Assembly (NCBI GenBank): GCA_025267735.1
Contig: CM046299.1
Location: forward strand, 24,888,468-24,952,467
DNA length: 64,000 nt
Direction: 5' to 3'
Origin: Mactra quadrangularis
Lineage: Eukaryota; Mollusca; Bivalvia; Venerida; Mactridae
The notes beneath the pieces are model-generated. The model saw only the letters and a program-made list of their open reading frames with translations, was not told the DNA's origin and ran no database searches. The position numbers and the translations under genes were made by a program. Shown here one piece after another: positions 12,638-25,600 of this stretch (its first letter is position 1; the number at the start of each line of letters is the position of its first letter).

Positions 12638-12953
12638 GCCGCCCAGCTAGCTCAGTTGGTAGCACGCAAGTCTACTGATCGAGGGGGTCGTGGGTTCGAT
12701 TCTTGGGCGGGGCTTACTTTCGTGGAGCTTGGTCATGAAATTATTTCTACGGCTATTCTCCCTCATACAAATGATTTTTAATTAATATGTAGGGCAGTTG
12801 TCAGTCACTGATGAAAGTATGCGCTTAGTAGTTGGTTAACAGCTAAATCCAGACATTTAGCCTTTCCAGGAGGAGTGCGAAGGTTGACTGACTGCTGTTA
12901 TATGACCTATACAATGTGTTGCTACGGCGTTAAACCCAACAAAACAAACAAAC
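12638..12953 (+). repeat. tRNA-derived SINE, family S1, with 13-bp target-site duplication
   Basis: The head has TAGCTCAGTTGGTAGC and GGGTTCGATTC boxes, followed by the family body and an A-rich (AAAC)n tail. TGTACAACTTAAA is present at 12625-12637 and again at 12954-12966, a clean target-site duplication showing insertion by LINE-type retrotransposition. Confidence 0.92.
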
Positions 12954-12966
12954 TGTACAACTTAAA

Positions 12967-15558
12967 TACGAACAGGGAAAGCCTTTAGGAGTAAGGACTA
13001 TTTTAGCAATTTATTTATTGATCTGATGTATTTAAAAACTGCCTCCGGTGTTAAAGCAACATATGATAGAGCCAGTGTGAAATGTAGATCAATCTTGAGA
13101 AACATTTGGTTAAAACTAAACCTAGCTAAGTTTAGTACAGTCTTCACGAATAAATTTTCAAAGCACAAGACATTCGGTCTGGTAAATGTAAAAATTCTTC
13201 CAGACCGAATAGACTTTTACAGGACCGAAGGCTAACCAATCAAACTTTTTTACATCGTAAAATAGAAATCAGTCATACATTCATTTATGTAAAAATATTA
13301 ATATTCATAATTATATAATTACAACCTAAACGAAATAATACAATTTGATTGGTCAAAACTAAACATGTGACTTGAAAAAATGTGTTTTCATTTCCCTATA
13401 AACGCAGTTGCCAACATTAGAATTCATTAATATTCATGACTTTAAATTACGTCATGCCGGTACTAATTTCATGAATGAAAAATCTATTTTAGCGCTGTCA
13501 CACGCAAAACATAAGCTATGCATATCAATAACAAAAGTAAATCATCGAAAACATGAAAAATGGTCCGATAATATCATATTGAAACATGATTCACTAACCC
13601 TGTAAAATGGCCCAATTATTTATTTACAAATGTCCAAGTCGTAGCTTTTTTTGGAGTAAAAATCATAAAAAGGGAGGTTTTCTTACCAAACCATGGCAGC
13701 ATATTATCAAACATCTTACGATAATTTAGCTATACCTTTTAGTAGGATTTAGGATTACAATTGGTCGTAAGACCTTTGATAATACGGGCCCCATGTCCTT
13801 TCATGAATCAATAGATAAGCACATGTAGTCTAGCCATCATACTAAATACATTCATGTCCATTTCATCAAGTTAGCACATGACTTGAAGTTACAGATCAAA
13901 GAGTGTAGCAAGCTGTTCTTAATACAATCACAGATGTTGTCTATGTCATAAAATATAATTGATTTGCACACATAATATAGAGATCTTCAAAGTCACTGAT
14001 TTAGCAAATAAAAAGAAAAGAAAAACAAGGCAACTGGGTAAGTAAGCATAATGTCAACACGTCTGAATCCTTGAAGTGCAGATTTTGTCTAAGCCAATAC
14101 AGATGTGCATCATAGCATTTATCATAAGAAAGTACAAATATGATGGTTCAAACTTATTAGCTTCTTATAACAACTTTTGTCCATGTGCTTTTATTTTCAG
14201 ATTTAAAGATAACTTCAAAAAAGCAGATATTATCAAATAATTCTCCTTTTCAATATGCATGAGGAAGTTGTCAAAAAAACAAGATTTAATCTACCCATCC
14301 TTAAATATTTCAATACTTTTACACATTGACATGGACACTTTTATTGTAATAAATAATAAACTTAAATACCTCTGTACGTAGCTGCATTTCTTAGTATACG
14401 TTTTAAATAACAGGTAAGTGTTTAACAATGCATTAATTCTGAGAATTTATATGGGTGGGAAGCTGAATGTTACTAATGGTTTAAGAATGTTTATAACTTA
14501 ATATTAAGTCATCATTTACCAATGTATGAGTTTCTGCATCTAACATTTACCAGGTATTGGTTAATTTAATCCAATAGTTATAAAAGTATACCTAGAACTA
14601 ATACTTGAACTCAACTTGGAATCATAACAAGGAGGAACAAGTCAGCTTGACATACGGTGTATCATTAAAGGTAATTATGTATCCCTACAAATAATAAATA
14701 TATGTTCTCTTGATGATCTATGCATTGACCCCATGACCGAGTTTCTTTACCATGTCACCAAAATTCAAACTTGACAAGTATTTTGTTATATCAATGTTAG
14801 ACATTAGCAATTTATCATCCAGAAACTACTTTATCATCAATCTGACCAACAACTTAACTCCTATATACGCCGTAAGACTTTGTTTGAGAATTAAAGTATA
14901 ATTGAAAAACTAAATGTAACAATCAGAAATGTTCAAGACCTATAATGTTCAAGGCCTTTATCTGGATAAGTAATGTCAGGCATTTCCTTACTTAAGAGAA
15001 GTGGACACTTCTTTCAATAGACTCAAGTCCTTTCATATGTCAATAAAAATAAATCTTTAAAGGCCGGTCTTCATTTCTTCCAAATACTGGGTGGTAAGCA
15101 ATTAAGCCGTTAAGGAGAAAGGGGAGGGTTTGCCCTATGTAAGCAGAGGTCACCAACGACCTAATTGTCTATGATCATAAGCAAAATCTCACTAAATTTA
15201 CTACAGTGTTTATATTGTAAATTCCAATGCATACTGAAAGAAGAGTTTTAGACACTTAGAAATATTTTATAATACTGCAGGCATAATCCATGAATCAACA
15301 GTGGTGGGAACTTTCTGAGGGGCAGCGAGAAGATTAATATTACTGTCTCAGTGAAGTTAATGAACTCTCTTTTGATTGGCTACGTGAAGGTTATGAATCC
15401 CTTAGCATTTCTCGGTCAAATTTGAATTTTTTAATTGTTTTCAAATACTATTCTCTAGGTAACATAAAAAATCTGAAAATTGCAAATATTATTGAAAATG
15501 AGTCAAAGAAACAGTATGTCAAATTTTATTAAAATATGATAAGTAAATTTTGTTACAG
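12967..15558. other. No gene recognised; small palindromes
   Basis: Non-coding. Contains a short palindrome with TTCGGTCTGG arms at about 13172-13211 and the small foldback annotated separately at 13704-13794. Open frames at 13026-13235 and 13408-13605 lack splice signals and family features. Confidence 0.5.
13704..13794. repeat. Small foldback (hairpin) element
   Basis: Inverted arms TATTATCAAACATCTTACGA and the matching TCGTAAGACCTTTGATAATA surround a loop of about 45 bp. Probably a miniature inverted-repeat transposon. Confidence 0.55.
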
Positions 15559-15583
15559 TTCAAGATTTTCTCTCTGGTTTAAA

Positions 15584-15781
15584 ATGACTACAGACATGTC
15601 ATTGATTAAGGAGCAAGGAGTCGAGTCAGAAGTATATATAAATGAAGATTCAAGGAGAAGAGTGCTTGATTTACAACAGTATAATGATGATGCAACAATA
15701 TCTCTTTACCAGTCTTTCAACATTCATGATAAGATTGTATCTGACAACCAGTTAACCAGATTCAGACTGGGAATTTTCCAA
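15584..15781 (+). CDS. Candidate coding exon of an unidentified gene
   Basis: An acceptor (TTTTGTTACAG) at 15548-15558 is followed by a short leader, an ATG in good context (AAAATGACT) and 66 open codons up to a donor (CAA|GTAATT). The product is hydrophilic and charged, with SRRRVLDL and LTRFRLGIF stretches, and I do not recognise it. The structure would suit a first coding exon ending in phase 0. No following exon was found, and an (AG)n array starts 20 bases downstream. It may instead be a chance frame. Confidence 0.3.
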
Positions 15782-15799
15782 GTAATTTTCCATTGAGCT

Positions 15800-15802
<3 letters not shown>

Positions 15803-15880
<78 letters not shown>
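15803..15880. repeat. (AG)39 microsatellite
   Basis: 78 bases of uninterrupted AG dinucleotide. The purity suggests a hypervariable locus. Confidence 0.97.
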
Positions 15881-15885
<5 letters not shown>

Positions 15886-17227
15886 AACTTCCTCTACAAA
15901 TACTTTACAACTAACATTGTAACAATAATTATCATTTTACGTTTCTCTATATTTCTTCCTCTATCAAATACTATCTCAAATTTTATCAATAATTAAAATT
16001 ACTATTTGAGAAAATTGTAGTCCAGCAAATGAAATGAAGTAACACTAGATTATGACAACAGACAGGAAGACATAAAATTTAATTGAAACTTAGGGGATAG
16101 CCTTGGACAATGGTCTCATTCTGAGCTCCCAAGAATCATTTATTCATTAGAAATTAACAATATAATTGTCGATTATGATCTCAAATACTTTTTCTTCCAT
16201 GACAAGTAATTAATGCAAGTTTAACACTTCATACCTAATACCATTTTGGCATACATAGTAAAATTTTATAATAATGTTGACTGATGATATTTGAAAGTTA
16301 ACGTTATGTTGTTAAAATTTGACTCGTCTCATTTTGAGAAACTTGGTAAAATCATTTTTCAACCTAACAATGCACAATGAATTTACATCACACAGGGATT
16401 TTATATAACAGGGATTTGCAACCACATAGATTTACATTAAATTTCACTGTCGTCGCTATTATTTCGGCTCATACGGATAATAAGTATTACAAGTTTATAT
16501 AAAGATATACACATGCAACTTTTTAACAGTACCATTCAAATTAACATAAAGGTTAGGAAAAATGTGTTTTTAGATGATTTTGAGGTAAATTACAGTCTGT
16601 TCACAAAATTATGCATTTTCCTAGCCATTTTCAGGCATTTTACATCACCTAGTGTCATATTTTCGGTCATAATTGCAACATTTTTTAGTCAAAAGCTTCA
16701 GAAACATTCACAAGTTACAAGACATGTACAAAAAATAAATCAATTTTTTAAATTTTGGTATAGTTTGTACAGCCTGCATCAGCCAGTTATAGACAGTGAC
16801 AAACGTGAATATTTAAAATAGCACTTCGTTACAAATACCCGTTATATATAATCCCTGCATCACATTATCTTTATAACATATACATGATATCAGTTGAATA
16901 AACAATTACAAAAATATATGTACAAAGGTACCGAATTTCAAGGCCAAGTAGACTTAAATTAGAGCAATTAAATAGGCTTATTACTCACTACATTTAAGTC
17001 AAATGATAGTTATTAAGGCCAATGAACTGTTTTGTCTAAAACATTGAGAAGAAGGTATTCTGTTTGTCAATCAGACTTTTGTTCGTTAAATCATTCAGAA
17101 AATTCTGAGACAAAACTCAGAGTAATGAAGCTGAATCCCAGATTCATCTGACTAAAAATAAACATTGTTGTAACCAGAGACCATTCAGTCTAATAACTTC
17201 TCATCAAGAATTTAAAAGCAAGCTATG
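15881..17227. other. No gene recognised
   Basis: AT-rich non-coding sequence. The 102-codon frame at 16513-16821 has biased composition, no splice signals and no domain I recognise. Confidence 0.5.
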
Positions 17228-17524
17228 CATAGGCGGATCCAGCAGGGGTCAGGGGGGTCCGGACACCCCCTAGAATTTGGAAAATGTTCTTGTCCATTAA
17301 TGTATTTTGTTGACTGTAAGTCATTTTTAAGTTTCATGAAACAATTCTTATCAGAGATTAATATAGATTTTTATATTGTTTATTAGCAATATATTGCATT
17401 TTTCTACAAAATGTGTATTATGTTGTTGTGGTTTGAAAGTTCGGACCCCCCCCCCCTAGAAGAGTTCGGACCCCCCTGGAAGTTTGGGTGGGCCCCCCTA
17501 AAAAAAATCCTGGATCCGCCCCTG
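17228..17524. mobile_element. hAT-like MITE, copy 1
   Basis: The ends are inverted GGCGGATCCAG / CTGGATCCGCCCCTG. The interior matches the copies at 18461, 19315 and 54368 (AATTTGGAAAATGT, TTGACTGTAAGTCATTTT, CAAAATGTGTATTATG and runs of GGACCCCCC). Near-identical flanks (GCTATGCA / GCTATGAA) suggest an 8-bp target duplication, as made by hAT transposases. Confidence 0.8.
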
Positions 17525-18460
17525 CTATGAACCTTTATAATGCATGATAAAAAGGACAGTTGTAAGAAGGAAGATTTCCCCCTTTCAAATCAGATTGTAC
17601 TGTAGAGGGATACAAATATTTTATTGAATTGATTATTTGAAATATTAGCTCCACTGATCTACATAAAATCGTAGACCAACTTAAGTCTAAAATACTTGAG
17701 TTGATGCTAAATCTGTAATTCAATGACGATATTTTAACCAAAGGAAACGGTCATTAAAAAGTAAATAAACGCTTATAAACCACAATATTATCGTTCTTTG
17801 TGATGCAAGTAGAAACATAGCACGTGTTAAGCGATTTTGCCAGTTTTTTATTGTATTCTATTGAATTGTAATGTAAACCGAACACATTCAGAAACATACG
17901 CACTGACACTACGGCAATTTTTATTGACGCTGGGTATTATACTGAAACAAATATGAATGAATCTACAAAATTAAATAATAATATAAAGATTTTAGCGTAA
18001 AAATACATACTTGTTTAATCCTGATGAGAAATTATACACAAAACAGCGTTTAAAATTAATCGTCTGTCAAACATGTGCGGCTTTGTGGTTCGTGGACGCT
18101 TGAATCTATAAATACGTTCATAGTCATACAATTCTATAATGAATATTAGACGAAAATAATTAAACACACTCTGACGTTCTTACCTCCCTTTGAAGTCGCG
18201 TATATACCAATTCATAAAAAAATGTACGTGGCTCGCAATAACAACGCAGAGTTTTCTCATTTTTAAAATACTTTTTTTCATAATTTATTCTCATGTTCTT
18301 TTTCCCCACACAGAAATAGAAAAATCCAGTAATTGAAACTTACTTAAAACTGCATTTAACCTCCATGCAGGAAGGCATTTCTTTTCTGACGTCTACTGAG
18401 GGTTGGTTTCACACGAAGGTCTCATTTTGAGCTATGGATCAGTAGCTCTGACACAATAGA
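17525..18460. other. No gene recognised; possible splice donor
   Basis: Non-coding. On the minus strand a good donor (GGGAG|GTAAGA) lies at about 18184 and could end a 5'UTR exon of the SLC6 gene, but this is a guess. Confidence 0.35.
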
Positions 18461-18746
18461 CATAGGCGGATCCAGCGGGGGGGGGGGTCCGGACCCCCAC
18501 CTAGAATTTGGAAAATGTATTTGTCAAATAGTGTACTTTTTACTGTAAGTAATTTTTAAGTATCGTGAAGCAATTTTTCTCAGTGATTAGAATCTAATAT
18601 AGAATTAAAGGTTGTGTAGTTTTTATTAGCAATATATTGCATTTTTCTGCAAAATGTGTATTATGTGGTTGTGGTTTGAAAGTTCGGACCCCCCAGAATA
18701 GTTCGGACCCCCCCCCCCTTTAGAAAAAATCCTGGATCCGCTCCTG
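18461..18746. mobile_element. hAT-like MITE, copy 2
   Basis: Same ends and interior as copy 1. CAATAGA flanks it on both sides (18454-18460 and 18747-18753), a 7- to 8-bp target duplication. Confidence 0.85.
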
Positions 18747-19314
18747 CAATAGAAATTAACAACTGCCAGCCACAATATTTTCCATCTTATTGTATAAATA
18801 GGATTCTTCAGGTACAGTGAGTGGTGCGAGGTTTTCTACACAAGGGGCGCTATATTGTAGGCCCTAACACAATGTTAATTTTTCCAGCTTCAACTCACTG
18901 TTCAGGCCGAACCATTCGACCGATCTGGCTGAAATTTTTCATGTAAAACGTAACCACGGCATCGTTGCCAGTATGAGCTATAAAGGTGATTGAATGAGTA
19001 ATGAAGACTCAGTCGCTGAAAGGCGTGTCAACTTTTCACTTTTTCATAGATAGGCTACAGTGTATTGTTGGAAATCCTGAATAGACATGGTAAATTACAA
19101 AATTCGGTACAAGCATGGCGGATTCCTCGGGTGTGATATAGGCGAAAAAACATTACCTTAACTGGCCTCGAACCTAGGAACTTCTACATGCCAGTTGGAT
19201 ATCCCAAACCACTGAATTATATGATATAAATTACAAAGCGTTTATACAACGTATAACACAAGTTACATATATTTCTCAACTTTTACAAATGGATAATTAA
19301 AAAAGCATAGCCAT
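18747..19314. other. No gene recognised
   Basis: Non-coding spacer between two hAT-like MITEs, slightly richer in CpG than its surroundings. Confidence 0.5.
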
Positions 19315-19596
19315 AGGCGGATCCAGACCCTTCCCCCGCTAGAATTTGGAAAATGTACCTGTCCATTAGTGTATTTCTTGACTGTAAGTCATTTTTAAGT
19401 AGAATGAAGCATTTTTTTCGGTGCTTAACATAGATTTAATGGTTTTGTAGATTTTATTATCAATTTGTTGCATTTTTTCTGCAAAATGTGTATAATGTGG
19501 TTGTGGTTCGAGGTTCGGACCCACCCTATAAAGTTCGGACCCCCAGAAAAGTTTGGACCCCCCCCCCCCTAGAAAAAAATCCTGGATCCGCCCCTG
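19315..19596. mobile_element. hAT-like MITE, copy 3
   Basis: Third copy within 2.4 kb. The flanks carry the 8-bp direct repeat ATAGCCAT (19307-19314 and 19597-19604), which supports hAT membership. Confidence 0.88.
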
Positions 19597-20106
19597 ATAG
19601 CCATAAAATATGTGCGTAGTCAGTTTGTCACATAGTACATAAAGGGTAATATTGTGTGTAGCAGTTCTCGTAAAGTTTTCAAAGAATGCAAAAATCAGTG
19701 CCTTGTCAAGAAGTTCATTAGCAGTTAATACGTTTGGAGATATACAGTACAAAGATAATATTTCACAAAGCATGCGTATAATTAAAAAGTCCAGCGTAAT
19801 AATCATAATTGAGAAAATCTGTATCTAAATTAGTAATAAAATGTTGTCTGAACCTTTTCTTTATAGACATTTCTAAGTTTGTTGATAAAATACAAAATCA
19901 GCCAATTTTCTTTTAAAACACCATAATACATGAAATGTACACATACACTATATGTATCAAATTCTGAGTCCTTGTCACATGACACAGTCATTTTGAAAGA
20001 AAGAAAATTATTGATTTCAATGAATTATAAATTAAATGTTGCATTATCGAATACATGATAATAATCATGAATTCTTGACATTTTGTGCGTTAAGTTTGAC
20101 CCCGAC
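19597..20106. other. No gene recognised
   Basis: Non-coding, AT-rich. Confidence 0.5.
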
Positions 20107-22010
20107 CAGGCCCGGATTTACCAGGGGGGGGGCACAGGGGGCACGTGCCCCCCACCTGGCCCCACAGATATTGACTCTCATACAAAGAAAAGGGCACAAA
20201 ATCGGCACCATCAAAGCAATATCAACTCGACTTTTAGATTAATTTTAATATGCAATCATCCATCCGAGCTATTAAAAAAGATAATGATCTAAATTGATAC
20301 ATTCAAGCATCTCAGGGTACCCAGATCGGGCCTTATCAAGCGTTCAAATCATTGATCGTGCAAGTGTATGGTCCCTCTATACAGACACATAAATACCAAT
20401 TGTTTATTGTCTATATTACACATACCTCAACAGTATATTTAAGACCGTCACCAGTGAAATTACCATGGTAACTAGCTTACGAGGCCTAAATTTGGTTATT
20501 GTGCACTCTCTAATCTTATTTACTAGTGGATTTATCATCGGCGTTTTCATAGCAAGTTAGACAGAGAAAAGACGAGGACAGCTAGTCAAGTGCATTTTAT
20601 ACGTCACTACTATTGACACTCGAAAACATGCACGATCTTCTGATGATTTTTATGGTATTAAATTCCGAATAACTTAAGTGACCGAGCCTAAACGTAAATT
20701 AAGTATTTATGGAGGACATCGGCGTTTTTTATATCAAGTAATAGACTGAGAAAAGCTGAGTATAGTCGAATGAATGTTTGTCATTAAAATGAGTTAATTA
20801 AAAGTTAGTTAAAATCGGAAAAAAGCGAGCGTTTTATGTTTTGTTTTGTTTTTAGAAAATGTAGGTAAATGAATTAAAATTTCAAGTAACTTTTCAGTAG
20901 TGACCTACCCTACAACAAGTTCTCTAACGAAAAACAATACTAAAATCGATCAGTGGTTAAACATTTTTTTCATCCAATCATACATTAATAGGCTTAATTG
21001 TGTTTCGTTAATTTTTAAATCGTTGCTTTTATTTTATATCATTTTACGTGTTTAAAATACTTGTATTCCTAATGATTTTTTCCAAAGGAATCGAAAAATG
21101 TGATTCTTCGAAGGATTTTCACGTTTTGGATCGTCCCAACAACCATTCTTGTAAATCCACTGAAACGTCCGAAAAACTCACAACAACGCTGAATTTCAAC
21201 ACAATAAACTAAGCCTCTTATTTAAAAAAAAACGTATCATAAACCGGCTTTTTTGGATGTTAAATCGGAGAATTTTCTCATTGCATTCGGTGATTTTATA
21301 CAAGTTACCAAGTGTATTTTTTATAAATTCTCGGCATTTACATGATGAAATTGCTGATTTTTTTGTAAATCAGGATTTTATCCATTTTCGTTCCTTGAAA
21401 ACTTCGGGGTACGAGAATGGGATTTAATAAGCCAACAAATTAAATCTAAACGAACAAAACGGGCACATGCATGAAGGATACCTCAATTATAGCGCTCAAT
21501 ATTTCCTAGGTATTGCCCAAAAGTGCTTAAAATGAAATGATAATTTACCAAATTTTAGCTTCATTTTATCCTTTTAAAGTGTGTTCAAAAGTGCTCAGAT
21601 TTACACCTTTGACATGCAAAAATTCAAAATTTTTCCACATCTTCGGTAGGGGAAACCCCTCCCGTACCCACCCCAACCGTACTCTCCAATAACGACTTCT
21701 CTGTATCAGGCCCTGTGATCTAACTCACACGAATGCATTTTCTTTATTTATGAATACACATGTATTTATAAGAAGCTAATCAATCACATGAATCTGATTT
21801 GTTACGCATTGCATCACTTTTCTACAGAAAAAAATGATAATTAACCTAGTTTTAGCTTCATTCAATTGTTTAAAAGAGCATTTTAAAGTGCTAAGGTTTG
21901 CATCTTTGACAGGTGAAAAACTCAAAAAGTTCTATACCGTAGGGAGGGGATACCCCTCCCGAACCCATCCCCTGTGCCCCCCACTTACGACCTTTCTGGA
22001 TCCGGCCCTG
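20107..22010. mobile_element. hAT-like non-autonomous element with a duplicated right end
   Basis: The left end reads CAGGCCCGGATTTACCAGG and the right end CTGGATCCGGCCCTG, an imperfect hAT-style inverted repeat. CCGAC lies at both flanks (20102-20106 and 22011-22015). About 200 bp of the right end (21832-22010) is a direct copy of 21530-21715, which itself ends in CAGGCCCTG, so the element has two tandem right ends. No transposase frame was found in the 1.9 kb. Confidence 0.65.
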
Positions 22011-22521
22011 CCGACCTGACCTTTATATGCAAGAATATTCATTACATTGAATACGAATGTAGTATTATTGCTCGATACAGATCGCAGTATATCGTCAAAG
22101 CTCGAATGTAATCATTACACAGGGATTAATTTTTAAAATATATTAAAGCGTACAATGAGTGTCTATTACACAGTGGCCGAGAGGATTATACGAAGTAAAT
22201 CGATTGTATATTTTGAATACGTTACGTGCCGAAGAGTAGAATAGGCGTGGATAGGTGGATAATTATTAAATGCAAATGTGAAAGGTCAACTCGATGTCAA
22301 ACTTTACGCACAATACATGTAAGCAAAAATGCAATGTGGCAACATAAACTCTCGTCGTGATAAATTGCATTAGAACGCATGGACATCGTATATTTTAGCT
22401 GATTTGTTATTCATTATTTAACATTATTAAAGATATGTAATAGTTCAACTGTTTTATCATTATGGTAACACATCAGTTTGTACATAGTACGATACAGATA
22501 GCAACAAGAAAACGTAGGACT
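22011..22521. other. 3' flank of the tetraspanin gene
   Basis: Lies downstream of the tetraspanin stop codon on the minus strand, so at least its right part should be 3'UTR. I did not find a convincing polyadenylation signal. Confidence 0.4.
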
Positions 22522-22626
22522 TTATGTCCCTAATGACTGTTCGTTGTTGATCAAAGCTTGTTTTATTTTGTTTCTTCTCCTTTTTATTTCAAGGCACATC
22601 GATATCAACGTGAACATCGTTATCAT
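22522..22626 (-). CDS. Tetraspanin exon 9 (end of TM4, C-terminal tail)
   Basis: The acceptor TATGTTTTCAG is followed in phase 0 by MITMFTLISMCLEIKRRR, the cytoplasmic half of TM4 and a basic tail, ending with SLGT and TAA at 22522. An alternative frame (DDNDVHVDIDVP) was rejected because its phase does not fit exon 8. Confidence 0.85.
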   Translation of the reverse strand: MITMFTLISMCLEIKRRRNKIKQALINNEQSLGT

Positions 22627-25600
22627 CTGAAAACATATAAAACAAAATAATTATACATTTGTACTACTTATCACAATGAGGTGGTTCGAAATATTAGGCC
22701 ACAACAAGTTGATCATATGTTCTACGGATTTTTCTGGAAAAAATGGGGCGAGCGAGCGAAGAAAAAAATTAAATAAATAAATCTTAATTCAGATGCTTTA
22801 TATAGCAGTTTGACCAAATTTTTATGAGCGAGCGAGGAAATAAAAATATTTTTTTTGTAAAAACCATCAAAATTAAGGTGCAAGCGAATCCATAAAACAC
22901 ATGATCAATTTGTTGTGGCCATAGGTCATGCTTTATATAAATATGTACATCAAATAAAGGACTTGTGTATTCAGAACGTGAATCAATTCTCTGAAAGAGA
23001 AGCTTGTCGTTCAATTGATAATTTTCTGTGTCCCATGAAGACCATTTTGCAGGTTTAGCATAAAACGATCGTAACTCAATATAAGAAAAGAGTGTGTAAC
23101 TGTTACGACCGTTTTGCGCTAACCCAGCGATTTGCCCTTGTCACCCTTAACGACTTAATGTTATACGAGGACACAAAATAAAATCTGTCGTGCTTTTCAC
23201 AAAAAATCTTACGATAAAAATCTTCGTAAGTCAAAAGCAAGAAACAATAATAATATGGTCATTTCTCTGGACAATCATTTCCAAATACTTTTAAATCACG
23301 TAGAATAGTGTATACCTTTTGAATATCATAAGTTTTATTATTATTCTGACTTTGAACTGCAAAATTATGAAAATTGACTAAAGATAACTTTTTTCGTAAG
23401 ACTTTTTGTGAAAAGGTGCACTGGTATCTAAGTATTGAAGGGGCAGAGCGCGACAGAGCGAATGTATGCTGACTATTGTGTGATACCATAGTAAAGATAT
23501 AATACAATATCTAACAATGTTTGCAATAAACTATTATTAGACTTCGAGGTCAGTGTCTAATGATGAGCCGATGAACAATGTACATGTTATATACATTAAA
23601 AGGTATCGTGCACCAAGCCAACATTATTCCCCGAGGTCACTCATCCGACCACTAATCTCGCTGCCCATTGCTTACCAACATTTTACATTCTGAGCTTAAG
23701 CCGGCATATGCAGTCAGAAGGCAGAAGTTGTATTTATGGCAAATCGCGGTTACAATACCATACCTCAAAGAGGATACTTCCACCACACGAAGTATACATA
23801 AATAATGAATAGTGTCGTAGATATGTACATAGCTTGTCATAACAATTCTGAAATATAACATACATTTTATATATATGTATCACATAATACATTACAGTTC
23901 TATTTTTGGCAAGTTTTATGTCACAAGTGCTTAAGCTGAGAAAATAAAAGGGTCATTTATTAAGTCCGTTCACACAGAGAATAATTTGGCGAAGTTGTAT
24001 ACCTGTCAGTAAATGGGTAATGAATTTAGAGCATCGTTAAATAGAAACATCGCGTTAAATAGAAATATCCCGTTACTTAGGTGAAAAATTGTCAATTTCC
24101 ACCCATGTTCCAACCAGTAAATGATTATTTTTAACAACATTCAAATTGACGTTAATAAACGATCTGTAGTGTAGACACCATCTTTCAAGAGATAAAAGTG
24201 TATAAATACTTCAACAGTCAACTAATTTAGGTCTATAGGTCAGATTTAAATGCCCGACTTTGCACGAACATTCAAATATAATATCAAATCGACTACATGT
24301 TACTTACTTCATTATAAAACGAGTTTTCTGTCGATGGACTTATTGTGCAATTTTCATCCAATGGCTGTCCAAAATCAGGATATTTTTCCGGAAGTTGACA
24401 ACACGTGACCGGAACTTCAACTTCATACGTTGTACCATTTTCTGTTTTCATACGATCCCATTTAATGGTGAAATTGAAGTCAGTCCAATTCACAGATCCA
24501 CAACAGCTAAACTGTAATAAATATGAACCAAAAGTTTCAAAATAACTTGAAGGGTTTTATTCTGATGATCTTTAATTTGACAAAATGATTACATGCATTA
24601 CTGCATACATTTTATAGGACCATCAAAACCACTGGTCTTACTATCGAAACTGTCAAAAAAATAGAAACATTTTTCTCTCAAATTATGCATTTGGGACTTA
24701 AAAATCGTCAAAAATTGCATGATTTTGCAGTAATGATAACCAAGCTAATCTTCATAGCGAAACTACAGCAGGCCTACTCACTACAACAAGACCTGTGTCT
24801 TCTAAAAATGTGTTCGGGACTTTAAAATCGTAAAAATTGCATGATTTTGAAATACTTGTAACCAAGACGATCTTCATAGCGAAACTATAATTCTCACCTC
24901 CACAAACATATAATTCCAAGCTACCGTATATTCATTATTAACATCATCATCTCCAGTATATTGATTGTATAAATTTGTTGTCAATGGTTCTTTTATATCA
25001 TCATTAATCTGGAAATATTAAATCATATATACATACACCACAAAATACAATACCATCCAAAAGTCCCTGACCAAAATCCCGTATTTAGGCTTAAATCATT
25101 TACTTACAAGCATGAGAAAATTCAAAATTCAACATAAGTCTATTAACATTCGAACTCTGTTACATGAATAAAAGCTTTACTTACAGTAAAATTACTTGTA
25201 GCAAGAATAATCAGTTTTGCTCGAACTTTATCGGTCAAAGAACTTTTGGAGAGCAATGTATATTATAATAAAAACGCTCAATTAAAGTTGTCTATAACAA
25301 TTGCAACCACACAGCTTACAGTCTTCATTAGTGGTATTAATATTTCAATAATCCGTATAATAATGTGGACTTACATATTGTTCCATGCGCTATGCACTTA
25401 TTACGGTATAACTAATCGTGCAAAGACGCGGAACGGATTATTCTTTCGGAAAACAGTAATTCACTTTTTTTAAAAATAAATAAATATATTTACGCTTTGG
25501 CATTTAACGCTTGTTGGCTAATATCATCACGGTTCCTATACCACGTAATGTTATGTGATCAGTGTGAATCGAAATATCGAAACAAATGACTATCGAGGAT

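Noticed and set aside
22784..23014. Hydrophobic frame (VFYGFACTLILMVF) considered as part of tetraspanin TM4
   Set aside because: It overlaps a MITE, has no acceptor, and exon 9 at 22522-22626 already supplies TM4 in phase.
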